64,000 bases of DNA from CAZSNT01 sp964607765 (GTDB taxonomy: Bacteria > Verrucomicrobiota > Lentisphaeria > Oligosphaerales > JABHEG01). Of the stretch, positions 36,958-45,007 are shown in pieces. The notes beneath the pieces were generated by a model, which searched no databases, was not told where the DNA came from, and saw nothing but the letters and a program-made list of their open reading frames with translations. Every line of letters starts with the position of its first letter. Within the stretch, counting starts at the first letter, position 1. A program made the position numbers and the translations under genes. The stretch is taken from assembly GCA_964607765.1 (NCBI GenBank), contig CAZSNT010000017.1, positions 1 through 64,000 of the forward strand, in the 5' to 3' direction.

Positions 36958-38004
36958 ATGCGCTACACTGACGTCTGTGTCGAAGCGTTCAGCCACGTTC
37001 TCCCCTCTCGCATCGTCACGTCCGAGGCGGTAGAGAAGTGGCTCAAGCCCCTCTACGACCGGCTCCATCTTCCCGAAGGTCGGCTGGAGCTGATCTCGGG
37101 GATCCGCGAGCGTCGCCTCTGGCCTGCCGGCACGCTGCCGAGCAAGGCGAGTGCCGATGCCGGGCGACGCGTCCTGGAGCAGACGGGGTTCAGCGCGAAC
37201 GACGTGGACTGCCTGTTCCACTGTTCCGTGTCTCGGGACTATGTGGAACCTGCCACCTCCACGGCAGTGCACCGGCTTCTGGGGCTGCCCTCCCGGGCCC
37301 TCAACTTCGACATCTCCAACGCGTGCCTTGGTGTGCTCTCCGGTATGCTGATGCTGGCGAACATGATTCAGCTGGGCCAGGCTCAGGCGGGCCTGGTGGT
37401 GTCGGGCGAGAACTCTCAGGCGCTGCTGGACAATACGGTTTCTTGTCTGGTGAACGATCCGGAGCTCACCCGCCGCGACATCAAGTCGCAGTTTGCGTCT
37501 TTGACGATTGGCTCGGCTGCTGCCGCCGTGCTGTTGACCCATCGCTCCTGCAGTCGCACCGGGCACCGCCTGCTGGGTGGCTGCGCCAGCGCCAACACCA
37601 CCTACAACCATCTGTGCCAGGGCAGCGCGGACACAGCGATGACAGATGGCAGCAGGCCGCAGATGCACACGGACGGCGAGGAGCTGTTGCGGCGTGGGCT
37701 CGAAGTGGCCGGAGAGACGTGGGCGCTCACGAAAGAGGAATTGGGCTGGGCGGATGACACGGCGGGCACGATCTGCTGTCATCAGGTTGGGCGCGCACAC
37801 CGAGAGCAGCTTTACGCGAAGCTGGGGCTGGATGAAAGCAGAGACTTTTCCACGTTCGAGTTTCTCGGCAACTGTGGTTCTGCGTCTTTGCCGGTCACGG
37901 CGTCACTGGCCGTGGAGGCGGGCAGGCTGAAACGCCGCGACAGACTGGCACTCCTCGGGATCGGCAGCGGCATCAACTGCACCATGCTGGGCGTGGAGTG
38001 GTAG
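36958..38004 (+). CDS. OleA/FabH-type thiolase (KAS III-like)
   Basis: A 348-residue condensing enzyme of the FabH/OleA family. Catalytic residues are Cys123 in NACLGVLSG, His275 in CHQVGRAH and Asn305 in GNCGSAS. The FabH HQAN motif is HQVG here. A Glu at position 97 (DYVEPAT) lies 26 residues before the Cys, the same spacing as OleA's base Glu117 to Cys143, which hints at head-to-head (OleA-type) condensation rather than FabH priming. No oleB, oleC or oleD genes are in the window. AAGGACGAGG lies before the ATG. It is divergent from the KAS II-like gene. Confidence 0.85.
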   Translation: MRYTDVCVEAFSHVLPSRIVTSEAVEKWLKPLYDRLHLPEGRLELISGIRERRLWPAGTLPSKASADAGRRVLEQTGFSANDVDCLFHCSVSRDYVEPATSTAVHRLLGLPSRALNFDISNACLGVLSGMLMLANMIQLGQAQAGLVVSGENSQALLDNTVSCLVNDPELTRRDIKSQFASLTIGSAAAAVLLTHRSCSRTGHRLLGGCASANTTYNHLCQGSADTAMTDGSRPQMHTDGEELLRRGLEVAGETWALTKEELGWADDTAGTICCHQVGRAHREQLYAKLGLDESRDFSTFEFLGNCGSASLPVTASLAVEAGRLKRRDRLALLGIGSGINCTMLGVEW

Positions 38005-38029
38005 CGCCCCCATCCCCCTGTCGCCGCGC

Positions 38030-39067
38030 TCAGTTCACGGGCGTGCTGTAACCCCACTCAAACAGGGCTCGGACGAGCTCGTTGCGTTGCGTCTGTGAGT
38101 GACACTTGGTCACGACCGCAACAAGAACGCGTCCTTCCCGGCTGCATGTTGCCGCTATGCAGTAGCCTGCCTTTCGTGTGTAACCCGTCTTCATGCCGTT
38201 GACACCGGCACAGCCTTCTTTGGGGTTCACCAGACGATTGCGGCTGACAAGCATGAACTTCTTGGGCGTGTTCTCGCGCAGGTAGCTGAGCCATGTCGAG
38301 CTCCAGTGCACCACTCTCTCGTGGTCCAGAAGCGTCGCGGCGAGGAGGGCCAGTTCCAAAGCGCTTCCCTGGTTCTCGGAGCCCCCGTTCGGGGGCGGCA
38401 GGCCGTGGGGGTTGTGGAACTTGAGGGTGTTGAGTCCCAGCTCAGCAGCGCGTGCGTTCATTTTCTGTACGAACGGCTCCGGTTCGCCGCCACCCACGAC
38501 CTGTGCAACGAGGAACGCGGCATCGTTGGCACTGAAGATCATGATGCACTTGAGCAGTTCCTCGAGGCTGAACGCTTCGCGCGGATCGAGGTAGACCTGG
38601 CTGCCGCCAACCAGCGCCGCGTCCTTGGTGACTTGCACGCGTGTGGTCCACTCCAGGTCCGGGCGATCGGCAATCGCTTCGACAAGGAGTAGGGCGGTCA
38701 TCATCTTGGTCAACGACGCGATCGCCACGCGCTGCGTCTCGCTCTTGCGCCAGAGAACAGTTCGCCCTGTCCAGTCGACCAGTATGCCGGTCTGACAGCC
38801 CTTGGTCTTGGCCGCGAGCTCCGGGGGCAGACTCACACCCGTCGAATTGGACAGCGAAGGCCGGCCTGCGTGCGGGGACGACGTGGAATGCGCGGTGGTG
38901 CCTGTACCGGCGGCTGACGCCGGCGGTTGCCCCAGTCGGTCCCCGGCCGCCACAATATCCGTGTCCGCGGCGACTCGCTCCGCGATAGGCTCCAACAGTG
39001 CCTGCCACAGCAGGATTGCGTGGCAGACGGCGACGATGGCGGCGATGATGGCTGTGCGGGGTTTCAT
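38030..39067 (-). CDS. D-alanyl-D-alanine carboxypeptidase (peptidase S11, DacA-like)
   Basis: A 345-residue penicillin-binding protein that trims the terminal D-Ala of peptidoglycan pentapeptides. A signal or anchor helix covers about residues 5-25. The active-site motifs are SLTK (SxxK), SAND (SxN) and GMKTGYT (KTG). The domain begins only at about residue 90, after a low-complexity Ser/Thr/Pro-rich linker, and no C-terminal PBP5 anchor is evident. The ATG overlaps the pcnB stop (ATGA). It is the last gene of the rpsP operon. Confidence 0.92.
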   Translation of the reverse strand: MKPRTAIIAAIVAVCHAILLWQALLEPIAERVAADTDIVAAGDRLGQPPASAAGTGTTAHSTSSPHAGRPSLSNSTGVSLPPELAAKTKGCQTGILVDWTGRTVLWRKSETQRVAIASLTKMMTALLLVEAIADRPDLEWTTRVQVTKDAALVGGSQVYLDPREAFSLEELLKCIMIFSANDAAFLVAQVVGGGEPEPFVQKMNARAAELGLNTLKFHNPHGLPPPNGGSENQGSALELALLAATLLDHERVVHWSSTWLSYLRENTPKKFMLVSRNRLVNPKEGCAGVNGMKTGYTRKAGYCIAATCSREGRVLVAVVTKCHSQTQRNELVRALFEWGYSTPVN

Positions 39068-40335
39068 GCGTTGTCTGAGCGCCTGTTCCGGGCGCGGCCA
39101 TGTGCAGGCTTGCGCCGCCTCTTCCTGCGGCGTGTTTCGCGACGCGGTCTGCGCCCCTGCGACGGTGGCGGCGGGGGCCACGGCTCCAGCAATCCGGCGT
39201 CCCACTTGCGGACTTCAACCAGCAGCGCGAACAGCTCCCGGCCGTACTTGTACTCCGGATGGCGCATGACCCGCTTGCAGGCATGGCCCTTCTCCAGGCG
39301 CGGTGCAAGCAGGATGATGTCGCGAACGCGCGCCGTGAAATAGCGGGACACGGGCAGCGGCTCGAAAAAGGACCGGATGGCGCGTCGGCACATCCGCTCG
39401 AGACCCGCTTGATGATGCCACAGTTCGGGGAGACCTTCGGCCCCCATTCCCCGTGCGGCTGCAGGCAGCGCCAGCGTTGCCAAAGCCAGGGACTTGGAGG
39501 TGGAGTAATTCCCGCACTTGACGCGCCTGTCGCGTTCCCGCAGCAGCGCCCGCAGCAACGCCGATGACTCTGGACAGCCCCAGAGCTCGGCCAGGTTGGG
39601 CCAGAAGTGCTGGAGCAGGCCGTACTTGTTGCATGCCTGCAGTGTGGGCAGTACGTATGGCTGTGCGAGGATCTTCAGCAGCTCTTCGAAAAGCCTCGCA
39701 GGCGATGCTTTGGCTATCTGGGGCGCCATCTCGTGAAGAGCGGCTTCCAGCGTTTCTTCCAGTGTGAACCCGTAGTGCGCCACGAGCTTGAGAGCCCTCA
39801 GCATTCGGACCGGATCCTCCTGCAGGCGGAGTCGCGCGTCCCCAATCGCCCGAACGATGCCGTTGCGCAGATCGCTGATGCCGCCGACCAGGTCGATGAT
39901 TCCCCGATCACCCACAGGGTCGTAATACAACGCGTTGACTGTGAAGTCCCTGCGCCGGGCGTCCTGTTCCAGGTTGCCGTAGACGTTGTCACGCCACAGC
40001 ATGATGCCGTCGTCGTCCTCCCTGGCCCGGCGCTCCTCCGCTGTCGGTTCCCGGCGGAAGGTACTGACCTCGAAGCAATGCCTGTCCATGTAGACATGGG
40101 CGAGGCGGAAGCGTCGCCCGATCAGCCGCGTCTTCCGGCGCCCGAAGGCATCCCGGATGTCCTGAGGCCGAGCCGAGGTGGCGAAGTCGTGGTCTTTCGG
40201 CTCGATCCCGAGGAGCAGGTCGCGAACTGCCCCGCCCACGACATAGGCCTCATGCCCATGGGCGACCAGCCCTTCAGCGACCGCGCGGACGGCAGGCCGT
40301 ATCTTGCGTTCGATGGCTTTCTGTTCTGCTTCCAA
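39064..40335 (-). CDS. pcnB: Poly(A) polymerase/CCA-adding-type nucleotidyltransferase
   Basis: A class II tRNA-nucleotidyltransferase-family enzyme of up to 423 residues. Core motifs are VVGGAVRDLLLG and KDHDFAT (metal DxD), RRDFTVNALYYD and the helical LQEDPVRMLRALKL. The long arginine-rich C-terminal tail (RRPRRETRRRKRRRK) is typical of PcnB poly(A) polymerases, which tag RNA for decay. The start is uncertain: TTG 40335 gives the full N-terminus but overlaps rnhB by 62 bp. Its stop overlaps the carboxypeptidase start. CCA-adding activity cannot be excluded. Confidence 0.88.
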   Translation of the reverse strand: MEAEQKAIERKIRPAVRAVAEGLVAHGHEAYVVGGAVRDLLLGIEPKDHDFATSARPQDIRDAFGRRKTRLIGRRFRLAHVYMDRHCFEVSTFRREPTAEERRAREDDDGIMLWRDNVYGNLEQDARRRDFTVNALYYDPVGDRGIIDLVGGISDLRNGIVRAIGDARLRLQEDPVRMLRALKLVAHYGFTLEETLEAALHEMAPQIAKASPARLFEELLKILAQPYVLPTLQACNKYGLLQHFWPNLAELWGCPESSALLRALLRERDRRVKCGNYSTSKSLALATLALPAAARGMGAEGLPELWHHQAGLERMCRRAIRSFFEPLPVSRYFTARVRDIILLAPRLEKGHACKRVMRHPEYKYGRELFALLVEVRKWDAGLLEPWPPPPPSQGRRPRRETRRRKRRRKPAHGRARNRRSDNA

Positions 40336-40990
40336 AGTAGGGCAATTCCAGCTGTTCGGGAGCCCCGTGAAGCGCCTGCTTCACAGGGCTGAAAGACTGG
40401 CGGTGCACCGGACAGGGGCCCAGACGCTGCAGCGCTGCCAGGTGTGCTGCTGTACCATAGCCTTTGTGCTGAGCAAATCCATAGCCGGGGAACTGGGCAT
40501 CCAGTGCGATCATCAGTTCGTCTCGGTACACCTTCGCGACAATGCTGGCAGCGGCAATGCTGACACTTCGCGCGTCGCCGCGTACGATGAACTCGGCCGG
40601 GACGGGCAGGTCCGGTACAGCCAGTCCATCGACCAAGGCGAAATGGGGGAGGGGATCCAACTGGTGCAGGGCGGTGCGCATGGCGAGGTGCGTCGCGCGC
40701 AGAATGTTGATGCGATCAATCTCCCGCGGCTCGACGATGCCCAGGCCGATCTGAATGCCCTGCAGATCCCACAGCTGTTCTGCCAAGGCTTGACGCCGGG
40801 CAGTTGACAGCGCCTTGGAGTCGGCGACCGGCAGGTCGCACTTTGCGTCGGGGAGTACGACTGCAACTGCCACAACCGGGCCGGCAAGAGGGCCTCTCCC
40901 TACCTCGTCAACTCCGGCTATCCGACTGAATCCCTTCCCGCGTGCCCGCGTCTCGAAGTGCGTCAGATCAGTCTCAGACGTGCCTGACAT
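40274..40990 (-). CDS. rnhB: Ribonuclease HII
   Basis: A 238-residue RNase H-fold nuclease that cuts RNA in RNA/DNA hybrids and removes misincorporated ribonucleotides. Signature residues are GVDEVGRGPLAGP (the DE pair), VADSKALS, ALVDGLAVPDLP, SIAAASIVAKVYRD and YGFAQHKGYGT. The C-terminal ~35 residues go past the usual end and overlap the pcnB frame. It lies 33 bp after rplS, as in the standard trmD-rplS-rnhB order. Confidence 0.96.
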   Translation of the reverse strand: MSGTSETDLTHFETRARGKGFSRIAGVDEVGRGPLAGPVVAVAVVLPDAKCDLPVADSKALSTARRQALAEQLWDLQGIQIGLGIVEPREIDRINILRATHLAMRTALHQLDPLPHFALVDGLAVPDLPVPAEFIVRGDARSVSIAAASIVAKVYRDELMIALDAQFPGYGFAQHKGYGTAAHLAALQRLGPCPVHRQSFSPVKQALHGAPEQLELPYFGSRTESHRTQDTACRPRGR

Positions 40991-41023
40991 AGTCGGTTTG
41001 GGGCGGCCTCAGATGCGGAGATT

Positions 41024-41371
41024 TCAGTTGATGCGGAGTTCGCGGACGCGAGCAGCTTTCCCGACCTGCTGGCGCAGGTAATACAGCTTGGCTCGCCGCA
41101 CGCGGCCCTTGCGGACTACCTTGATGCCGGAAACACGGGGCGAGTGCAGCGGAATGACGCGCTCGACGCCCTGCCCGTAGGAGACGCGCCGGAGCGTGAT
41201 GCTCTGTGCAATCCCGGCACCGTTGCGGGCGATCACGGTTCCGCGGAAAGTCTGCGTCCGCTCCTTGCCGCCCTCGATGATGCGCAAGTCCACAGCCAGA
41301 TCGTCGCCGATGGCGAAATCGGGGAGGTCTGTCTTCAGATTCTCACGGTGAAGTTTTTCGAGTTTATTCAT
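41024..41371 (-). CDS. rplS: 50S ribosomal protein L19
   Basis: A 115-residue protein of the 50S subunit at the 30S-50S interface. It shows the L19 pattern FRGTVIARNGAGIAQSITLRRVSYGQGVERVIPLHSP split over the family's central block, then KLYYLR. Its ATG overlaps the trmD stop by 4 bp, so translation is coupled. The length is normal. Confidence 0.97.
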   Translation of the reverse strand: MNKLEKLHRENLKTDLPDFAIGDDLAVDLRIIEGGKERTQTFRGTVIARNGAGIAQSITLRRVSYGQGVERVIPLHSPRVSGIKVVRKGRVRRAKLYYLRQQVGKAARVRELRIN

Positions 41372-42060
41372 GATTCTGTCTCCGGGCCTAGTTGCAGCAG
41401 ATCAGGTCGGCGAGACGCCGTACGCAACACTCTCTGTTCCTGCCGCCAGTGTTCGATACTGGCATGGTCTCCCGACAGCAGCACTTCGGGTGTCCGCATC
41501 CCCCGGAATTCAACCGGCCGGGTATACTGCGGATAATCGAGCAATCTGTCAGGTCCGAACGTCTCCTTCTGTGAAGACTCCGCACACCCCAACGCGCCGG
41601 GAAGCAGGCGCACAACGGCGTCGGTCAGGACCAAGGCTGCCAGGCACCCGTTCGTCAGGATGTAGTCTCCGATCGAAATCTCCTCGTGGAACAGGATCTG
41701 TCTTGCCCGTTCGTCCACGCCTTCATAGTGACCTGACACCAATATCAGGTGCTTCTCGCTGACAAGCCGCCTGGCTGTGCTCTGTTTGAAGGGCGTGCCC
41801 TGGGGCGTCAACAGAATCACCCTTGCTGCCGGTGTCTTCAGTGACTCCACAGCTTCGAACAGCGGCTCCGGTTTCAGTACCATTCCGGGCCCGCCGCCGT
41901 AGGGCCGGTCATCCGCCGTGCGGTGTCGATCGTGGGTGAAGTCACGCAAATCCGTGACGCCTATGTTCACAATTCCCTGGTCCTGCGCCCGCTTCAGAAT
42001 CGATTCGGCGAGCGGGCCGCGGCACATGGCAGGGAACAGAGTGATGATGTCAAGGCGCAT
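41368..42060 (-). CDS. trmD: tRNA (guanine-N1-)-methyltransferase TrmD
   Basis: A 230-residue SPOUT-fold enzyme that makes m1G37 in tRNAs to prevent frameshifting. Signature stretches are DIITLFPAM, RPYGGGPGMVLKPEPL, LVSGHYEGVDER and ISIGDYILTNG, all in the trefoil-knot SAM site. The C-terminal domain has RPVEFRGMRTPEVLLSGDH. It starts 8 bp after khpA; rimM, normally here, is missing. Confidence 0.97.
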   Translation of the reverse strand: MRLDIITLFPAMCRGPLAESILKRAQDQGIVNIGVTDLRDFTHDRHRTADDRPYGGGPGMVLKPEPLFEAVESLKTPAARVILLTPQGTPFKQSTARRLVSEKHLILVSGHYEGVDERARQILFHEEISIGDYILTNGCLAALVLTDAVVRLLPGALGCAESSQKETFGPDRLLDYPQYTRPVEFRGMRTPEVLLSGDHASIEHWRQEQRVLRTASRRPDLLQLGPETES

Positions 42061-42068
42061 CGGAGGGT

Positions 42069-42389
42069 TCAGTCCAGGATCTCCACGTTGACTTTCTTGC
42101 CCAGACGCCCGCCTGCCCCGTTGGCCAAAGCGCGTATGGCTGCGATCGTCTTGCCGTTCTTGCCGATGACTTTGCCGATATCCTTCTTGGCACAGGCTAC
42201 TTGGATGCCTACCTGCCGGTCTTTCTCGTCCGCCTTGATCGACACTTCGTCCGGATTGTCCACCAGCGCGCAGACCACGAACCTGACAAACTGTGTAATC
42301 TCCGGTTGCCCACTCGCTTGCGTCTGAGTGCTGGTCTGCTGTTCGCTGCTGTCGGACCCAAAGATCTTCTTGAGAAACGTCAGAACCAT
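42069..42389 (-). CDS. khpA: KH-domain RNA-binding protein KhpA
   Basis: A 106-residue single-KH RNA-binding protein (KhpA/YlqC family). The KH core is FVRFVVCALVDNPDEVSI...IGKVIGKNGKTIAAIRAL with the GxxG loop GKNG. It has an extra ~30-residue N-terminal part (basic-hydrophobic start, then Ser/Thr/Gln-rich linker) not usual in the ~76-residue family. GTGAGG lies before ATG 42389. It lies between rpsP and trmD. Confidence 0.92.
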   Translation of the reverse strand: MVLTFLKKIFGSDSSEQQTSTQTQASGQPEITQFVRFVVCALVDNPDEVSIKADEKDRQVGIQVACAKKDIGKVIGKNGKTIAAIRALANGAGGRLGKKVNVEILD

Positions 42390-42399
42390 GATTGCCTCA

Positions 42400-42771
42400 C
42401 TATTCCTGGGAATCAGCTTCGGCGGCGTCCGCCTCGGCGCTGTCAGTGTCCTCGGCAGCAGTTTCCGGCGCTGCTTCCTGCTCAGCAGCAATCGGGGCGG
42501 CCTCGTCTTCCGTCTGCTTCTTTGCTCCCAGGGAGACGCCGGCCCGGGCTCTCTTGATGATGGCACCGACGGTCTCGCTGGGCTGTGCGCCGTTGGACAG
42601 CCAGTAGTCGACGCGCTCGAGATCAATCTGTTCCGTCTTGTGCCGCGGATCGTAGGTGCCGATGTTCTCGATGAAGCGACCGTCACGCGGACTGCGGGCG
42701 TCCGCAACGACGATTCGGTGACACGGTGCGTTGCGCTTTCCGGTGCGTCGGAGTCTGATTCTCACTGCCAT
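42400..42771 (-). CDS. rpsP: 30S ribosomal protein S16
   Basis: A 123-residue S16. The family core AVRIRLRRTGKRNAP, RDGRFIENIGTYDP and DYWLSNGAQPSETV is complete by about residue 82. A further ~40-residue acidic, alanine-rich tail follows, longer than in most bacteria. GGAGGG lies nine bases before ATG 42771. It opens the rpsP-khpA-trmD-rplS-rnhB-pcnB-dacA-like operon. Confidence 0.97.
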   Translation of the reverse strand: MAVRIRLRRTGKRNAPCHRIVVADARSPRDGRFIENIGTYDPRHKTEQIDLERVDYWLSNGAQPSETVGAIIKRARAGVSLGAKKQTEDEAAPIAAEQEAAPETAAEDTDSAEADAAEADSQE

Positions 42772-42964
42772 GCTCGGATTTCCCTCCTGCCGGCCCACGA
42801 CATTGGGTCGGGGCCACTCTTTCGCTTGGGTATCGGCGCGTCGCTCGTGTCGACTTCGCAGCGTCTGTCGCGTGATTTCACTGGCTGCAAAGCAGTGCGG
42901 CGCTCAGCAATTGCGCTATACAGAGCGAGGCGCGCCTCTTCGATCTTACGCAAAACGAACCTTT

Positions 42965-42992
42965 AATATACCCCGCGGCGTGGCCAGAACAA
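42965..42992 (-). promoter_or_regulatory. Promoter for the rpsP operon
   Basis: On the minus strand TTGTTC (42987-42992), a 16-bp spacer and TATATT (42965-42970) begin about 195 bp before the rpsP start. The -10 is followed by AAAGG in an AT-rich patch. The -10 and its AA extension match the KAS II-like promoter; the -35 is weak. Confidence 0.45.
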
Positions 42993-42997
42993 ACTGG

Positions 42998-43444
42998 TCA
43001 CGCGTTTCCGGTCAGCTTGCGCTGGAGTTCGATCTGAAACTCCTGCAGGTCTTCGGGAGTGGGTTTGGGTGAGTCCGGGGCGGGATTCAGCCCCAGTCGG
43101 CCTGTGGCGTCGACAAACCACTCGGCCTTGGCACCGGAGGCGAACTCAACGTCGCCGCTCATGGCTGCTCCGGGCCGGACGAGCTTGCTGAGCGTGACTT
43201 GGGTTCCCTTCGGGGTGTCCGCAACGGCGTCGGGGTCGGGGGCAGCCGGGGCAGCGGCGTCTTCAGCATCGTCGTCCGACTCGTGCTTGGCCCAGTCCAC
43301 CTCCAAGTCAGCGGCAATGAGCCGCAGATCGAAGTATGTCAGGGTGATGCCGTGCTCGTCAGCGAGCACTTTCTGTACGTCGGAAAGCGACAGACCTGCA
43401 TCGAGCTGTTCCGCTATGAAGCGATCTCTCTGCTCAGTGTTCAT
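42998..43444 (-). CDS. Hypothetical protein, 148 aa
   Basis: I cannot name this family. The N-terminal ~55 residues are helical with an HTH-like look (GLSLSDVQKVLADEHGITLTYFDLRLIAADL). An acidic Ala/Asp/Pro linker follows, then a C-terminal beta segment (VTLSKLVRPGAAMSGDVEF...WFVDATGRLGL) and a short helix. There is no signal peptide. AAGGAA lies before the ATG. It sits where ffh often stands upstream of rpsP, but is unrelated to Ffh. Confidence 0.75.
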   Translation of the reverse strand: MNTEQRDRFIAEQLDAGLSLSDVQKVLADEHGITLTYFDLRLIAADLEVDWAKHESDDDAEDAAAPAAPDPDAVADTPKGTQVTLSKLVRPGAAMSGDVEFASGAKAEWFVDATGRLGLNPAPDSPKPTPEDLQEFQIELQRKLTGNA

Positions 43445-43488
43445 TCATTCGGTTCCTTGTTTGCGCAGCTCCGTATGCCCGGAGCACG

Positions 43489-44946
43489 TCAGTCAACGAC
43501 GGGCAGGCTGGCGGCGGCTTCAGCCTGCCCGTGGCGTTTCTCCCGTTCCGTGGGTTCGTAGAAGCTGACAGTCCGAGCCAGCTCGGGGAATTCCTGCTCG
43601 AGGACTTGGCGGGCCTCGCTCAGGATGAGCTGGCCGCCTTCGCCCGTCATCACTCGGCCCAGCACCTCGACGTGGCGTACAGGCCGGTAGAAATCACAGA
43701 AGTGGGCTACGGTGTAGCCGAAATAACGTCCGATCGTCTCATAGATGGCTCGTGCCCTGGCGTCTCCGTCCGCCATGAGCGCCTGCACGCGCTTCAGGCG
43801 TTCCGGCAACGCGTCTTCCGGCACGTCGGGCAGTTCGATGCCGGCGGTCGGAATGAGCCGCGCCACCGCCTGCTGCGAGAAGTAGATTGCGCCAACGCCG
43901 CGGTCCTGCGACCACTCGTCAACCGCGGCGGTCGGGCTGTAATCGACCGGGGCAAATGCGAGCTCGTTCATCCATCCTTTGATGCGGCGCTGATCATCGA
44001 CGTAGCCGCCGGCCAGGGACGAGCCCATGGCCAGACCGAGAACCGCGCCCTCTCCCAGCGATATGGACCCCGCCAGCGCAGTCACATCGCCGTCGTTTTC
44101 CAGGCGCAGCGGAACTCCCCACGCTTTCTGAACATTCAGAAACAGGGGGGCAACATCGCGCTCGAACACAGCACGGTCCTTGATGCCGCGGAAGAGCGAT
44201 GCGATGCGTGTGCGACCGTTCACGTAGATCCCCGCCGAACTGCCGCCTATTGCCTGAATCCGGGCCTGCGGATCGACCTCGCGGATCTTCGCCTCGGCTA
44301 TCTTGAGGACTTCCATGACCTTGTCGAAGTGCCAGGAGGCGTCCGGTTGCGGCTTCGGATCCCACACGTACTCCTCGCTGAGGATCGGCTCCCCCGCTGC
44401 GTCGAGGGCCAGTCGGCCATTTGTCACAACAGCGACCTTCCGATCGCTGGCGCCCAAGTCGAAACCGATACGCCATCCGGACCAATCCAGATTCACCTCA
44501 CTGCCTCTGTCCGCGGTCGCGTCCGGAACGGCGTCGGCGTTGACAGAGACGATCGTCAGGGGTTTCTGGTACACCTGATCGCCCCACAGCTCCGCGTCGA
44601 ACGCCCGCAGCCCCGTGTCTGAGTAGCAGTATTGCAGGAACTGGGCGATCTGCGGCGGGCCGCCCACCATGATGCGCCAGCCCCCCCACTGCCAGAGCAG
44701 GAACTTGACCAGGCGCTCCACGTAGAAGAAGTTGGCGGCTGCCTGGGGATGCGTCATGTCGAAGATGCGCGTATCGAACCGTGAGATCCGCCCTGAATCG
44801 CGTTCGATGGCGATGCTGAGCGGCACCGCGGCGCCGGAGTTGTCCACGGCGTCCAGGAATGCCCTGTTTGCGAGCACGGGTGGGCGGAAGCCGGGGTCGA
44901 GGACGGGCGTGAGGGCGGGTTCTACCAGTTTGAAAACGCTGTTCAT
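43489..44946 (-). CDS. ROK-like sugar kinase (ASKHA fold)
   Basis: A 485-residue protein with an actin-like ATPase fold. Phosphate-1 motif is RIGFDLGASDRKVAVV, followed by GGSSAGIYVNGR, the catalytic LENDGDVTALAGS, and GLAMGSSLAGGYV. It is longer than most ROK kinases (~300 residues), with an extra ~150-residue N-terminal domain. Standing directly after nahK, it probably phosphorylates a hexose or hexosamine in the same route, but the substrate is not readable. AGGAGA lies before ATG 44946. Confidence 0.78.
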   Translation of the reverse strand: MNSVFKLVEPALTPVLDPGFRPPVLANRAFLDAVDNSGAAVPLSIAIERDSGRISRFDTRIFDMTHPQAAANFFYVERLVKFLLWQWGGWRIMVGGPPQIAQFLQYCYSDTGLRAFDAELWGDQVYQKPLTIVSVNADAVPDATADRGSEVNLDWSGWRIGFDLGASDRKVAVVTNGRLALDAAGEPILSEEYVWDPKPQPDASWHFDKVMEVLKIAEAKIREVDPQARIQAIGGSSAGIYVNGRTRIASLFRGIKDRAVFERDVAPLFLNVQKAWGVPLRLENDGDVTALAGSISLGEGAVLGLAMGSSLAGGYVDDQRRIKGWMNELAFAPVDYSPTAAVDEWSQDRGVGAIYFSQQAVARLIPTAGIELPDVPEDALPERLKRVQALMADGDARARAIYETIGRYFGYTVAHFCDFYRPVRHVEVLGRVMTGEGGQLILSEARQVLEQEFPELARTVSFYEPTEREKRHGQAEAAASLPVVD

Positions 44947-45007
44947 TATTGGTCTCCTGTTGCGCCGTTCGTCTTGCGTCATTCGCCGTTCCCGCCCAGC
45001 GACGGGC

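Noticed and set aside
42998..43444. Signal recognition particle protein Ffh, as expected before rpsP
   Set aside because: The 148-residue product has no GTPase motifs or M domain.
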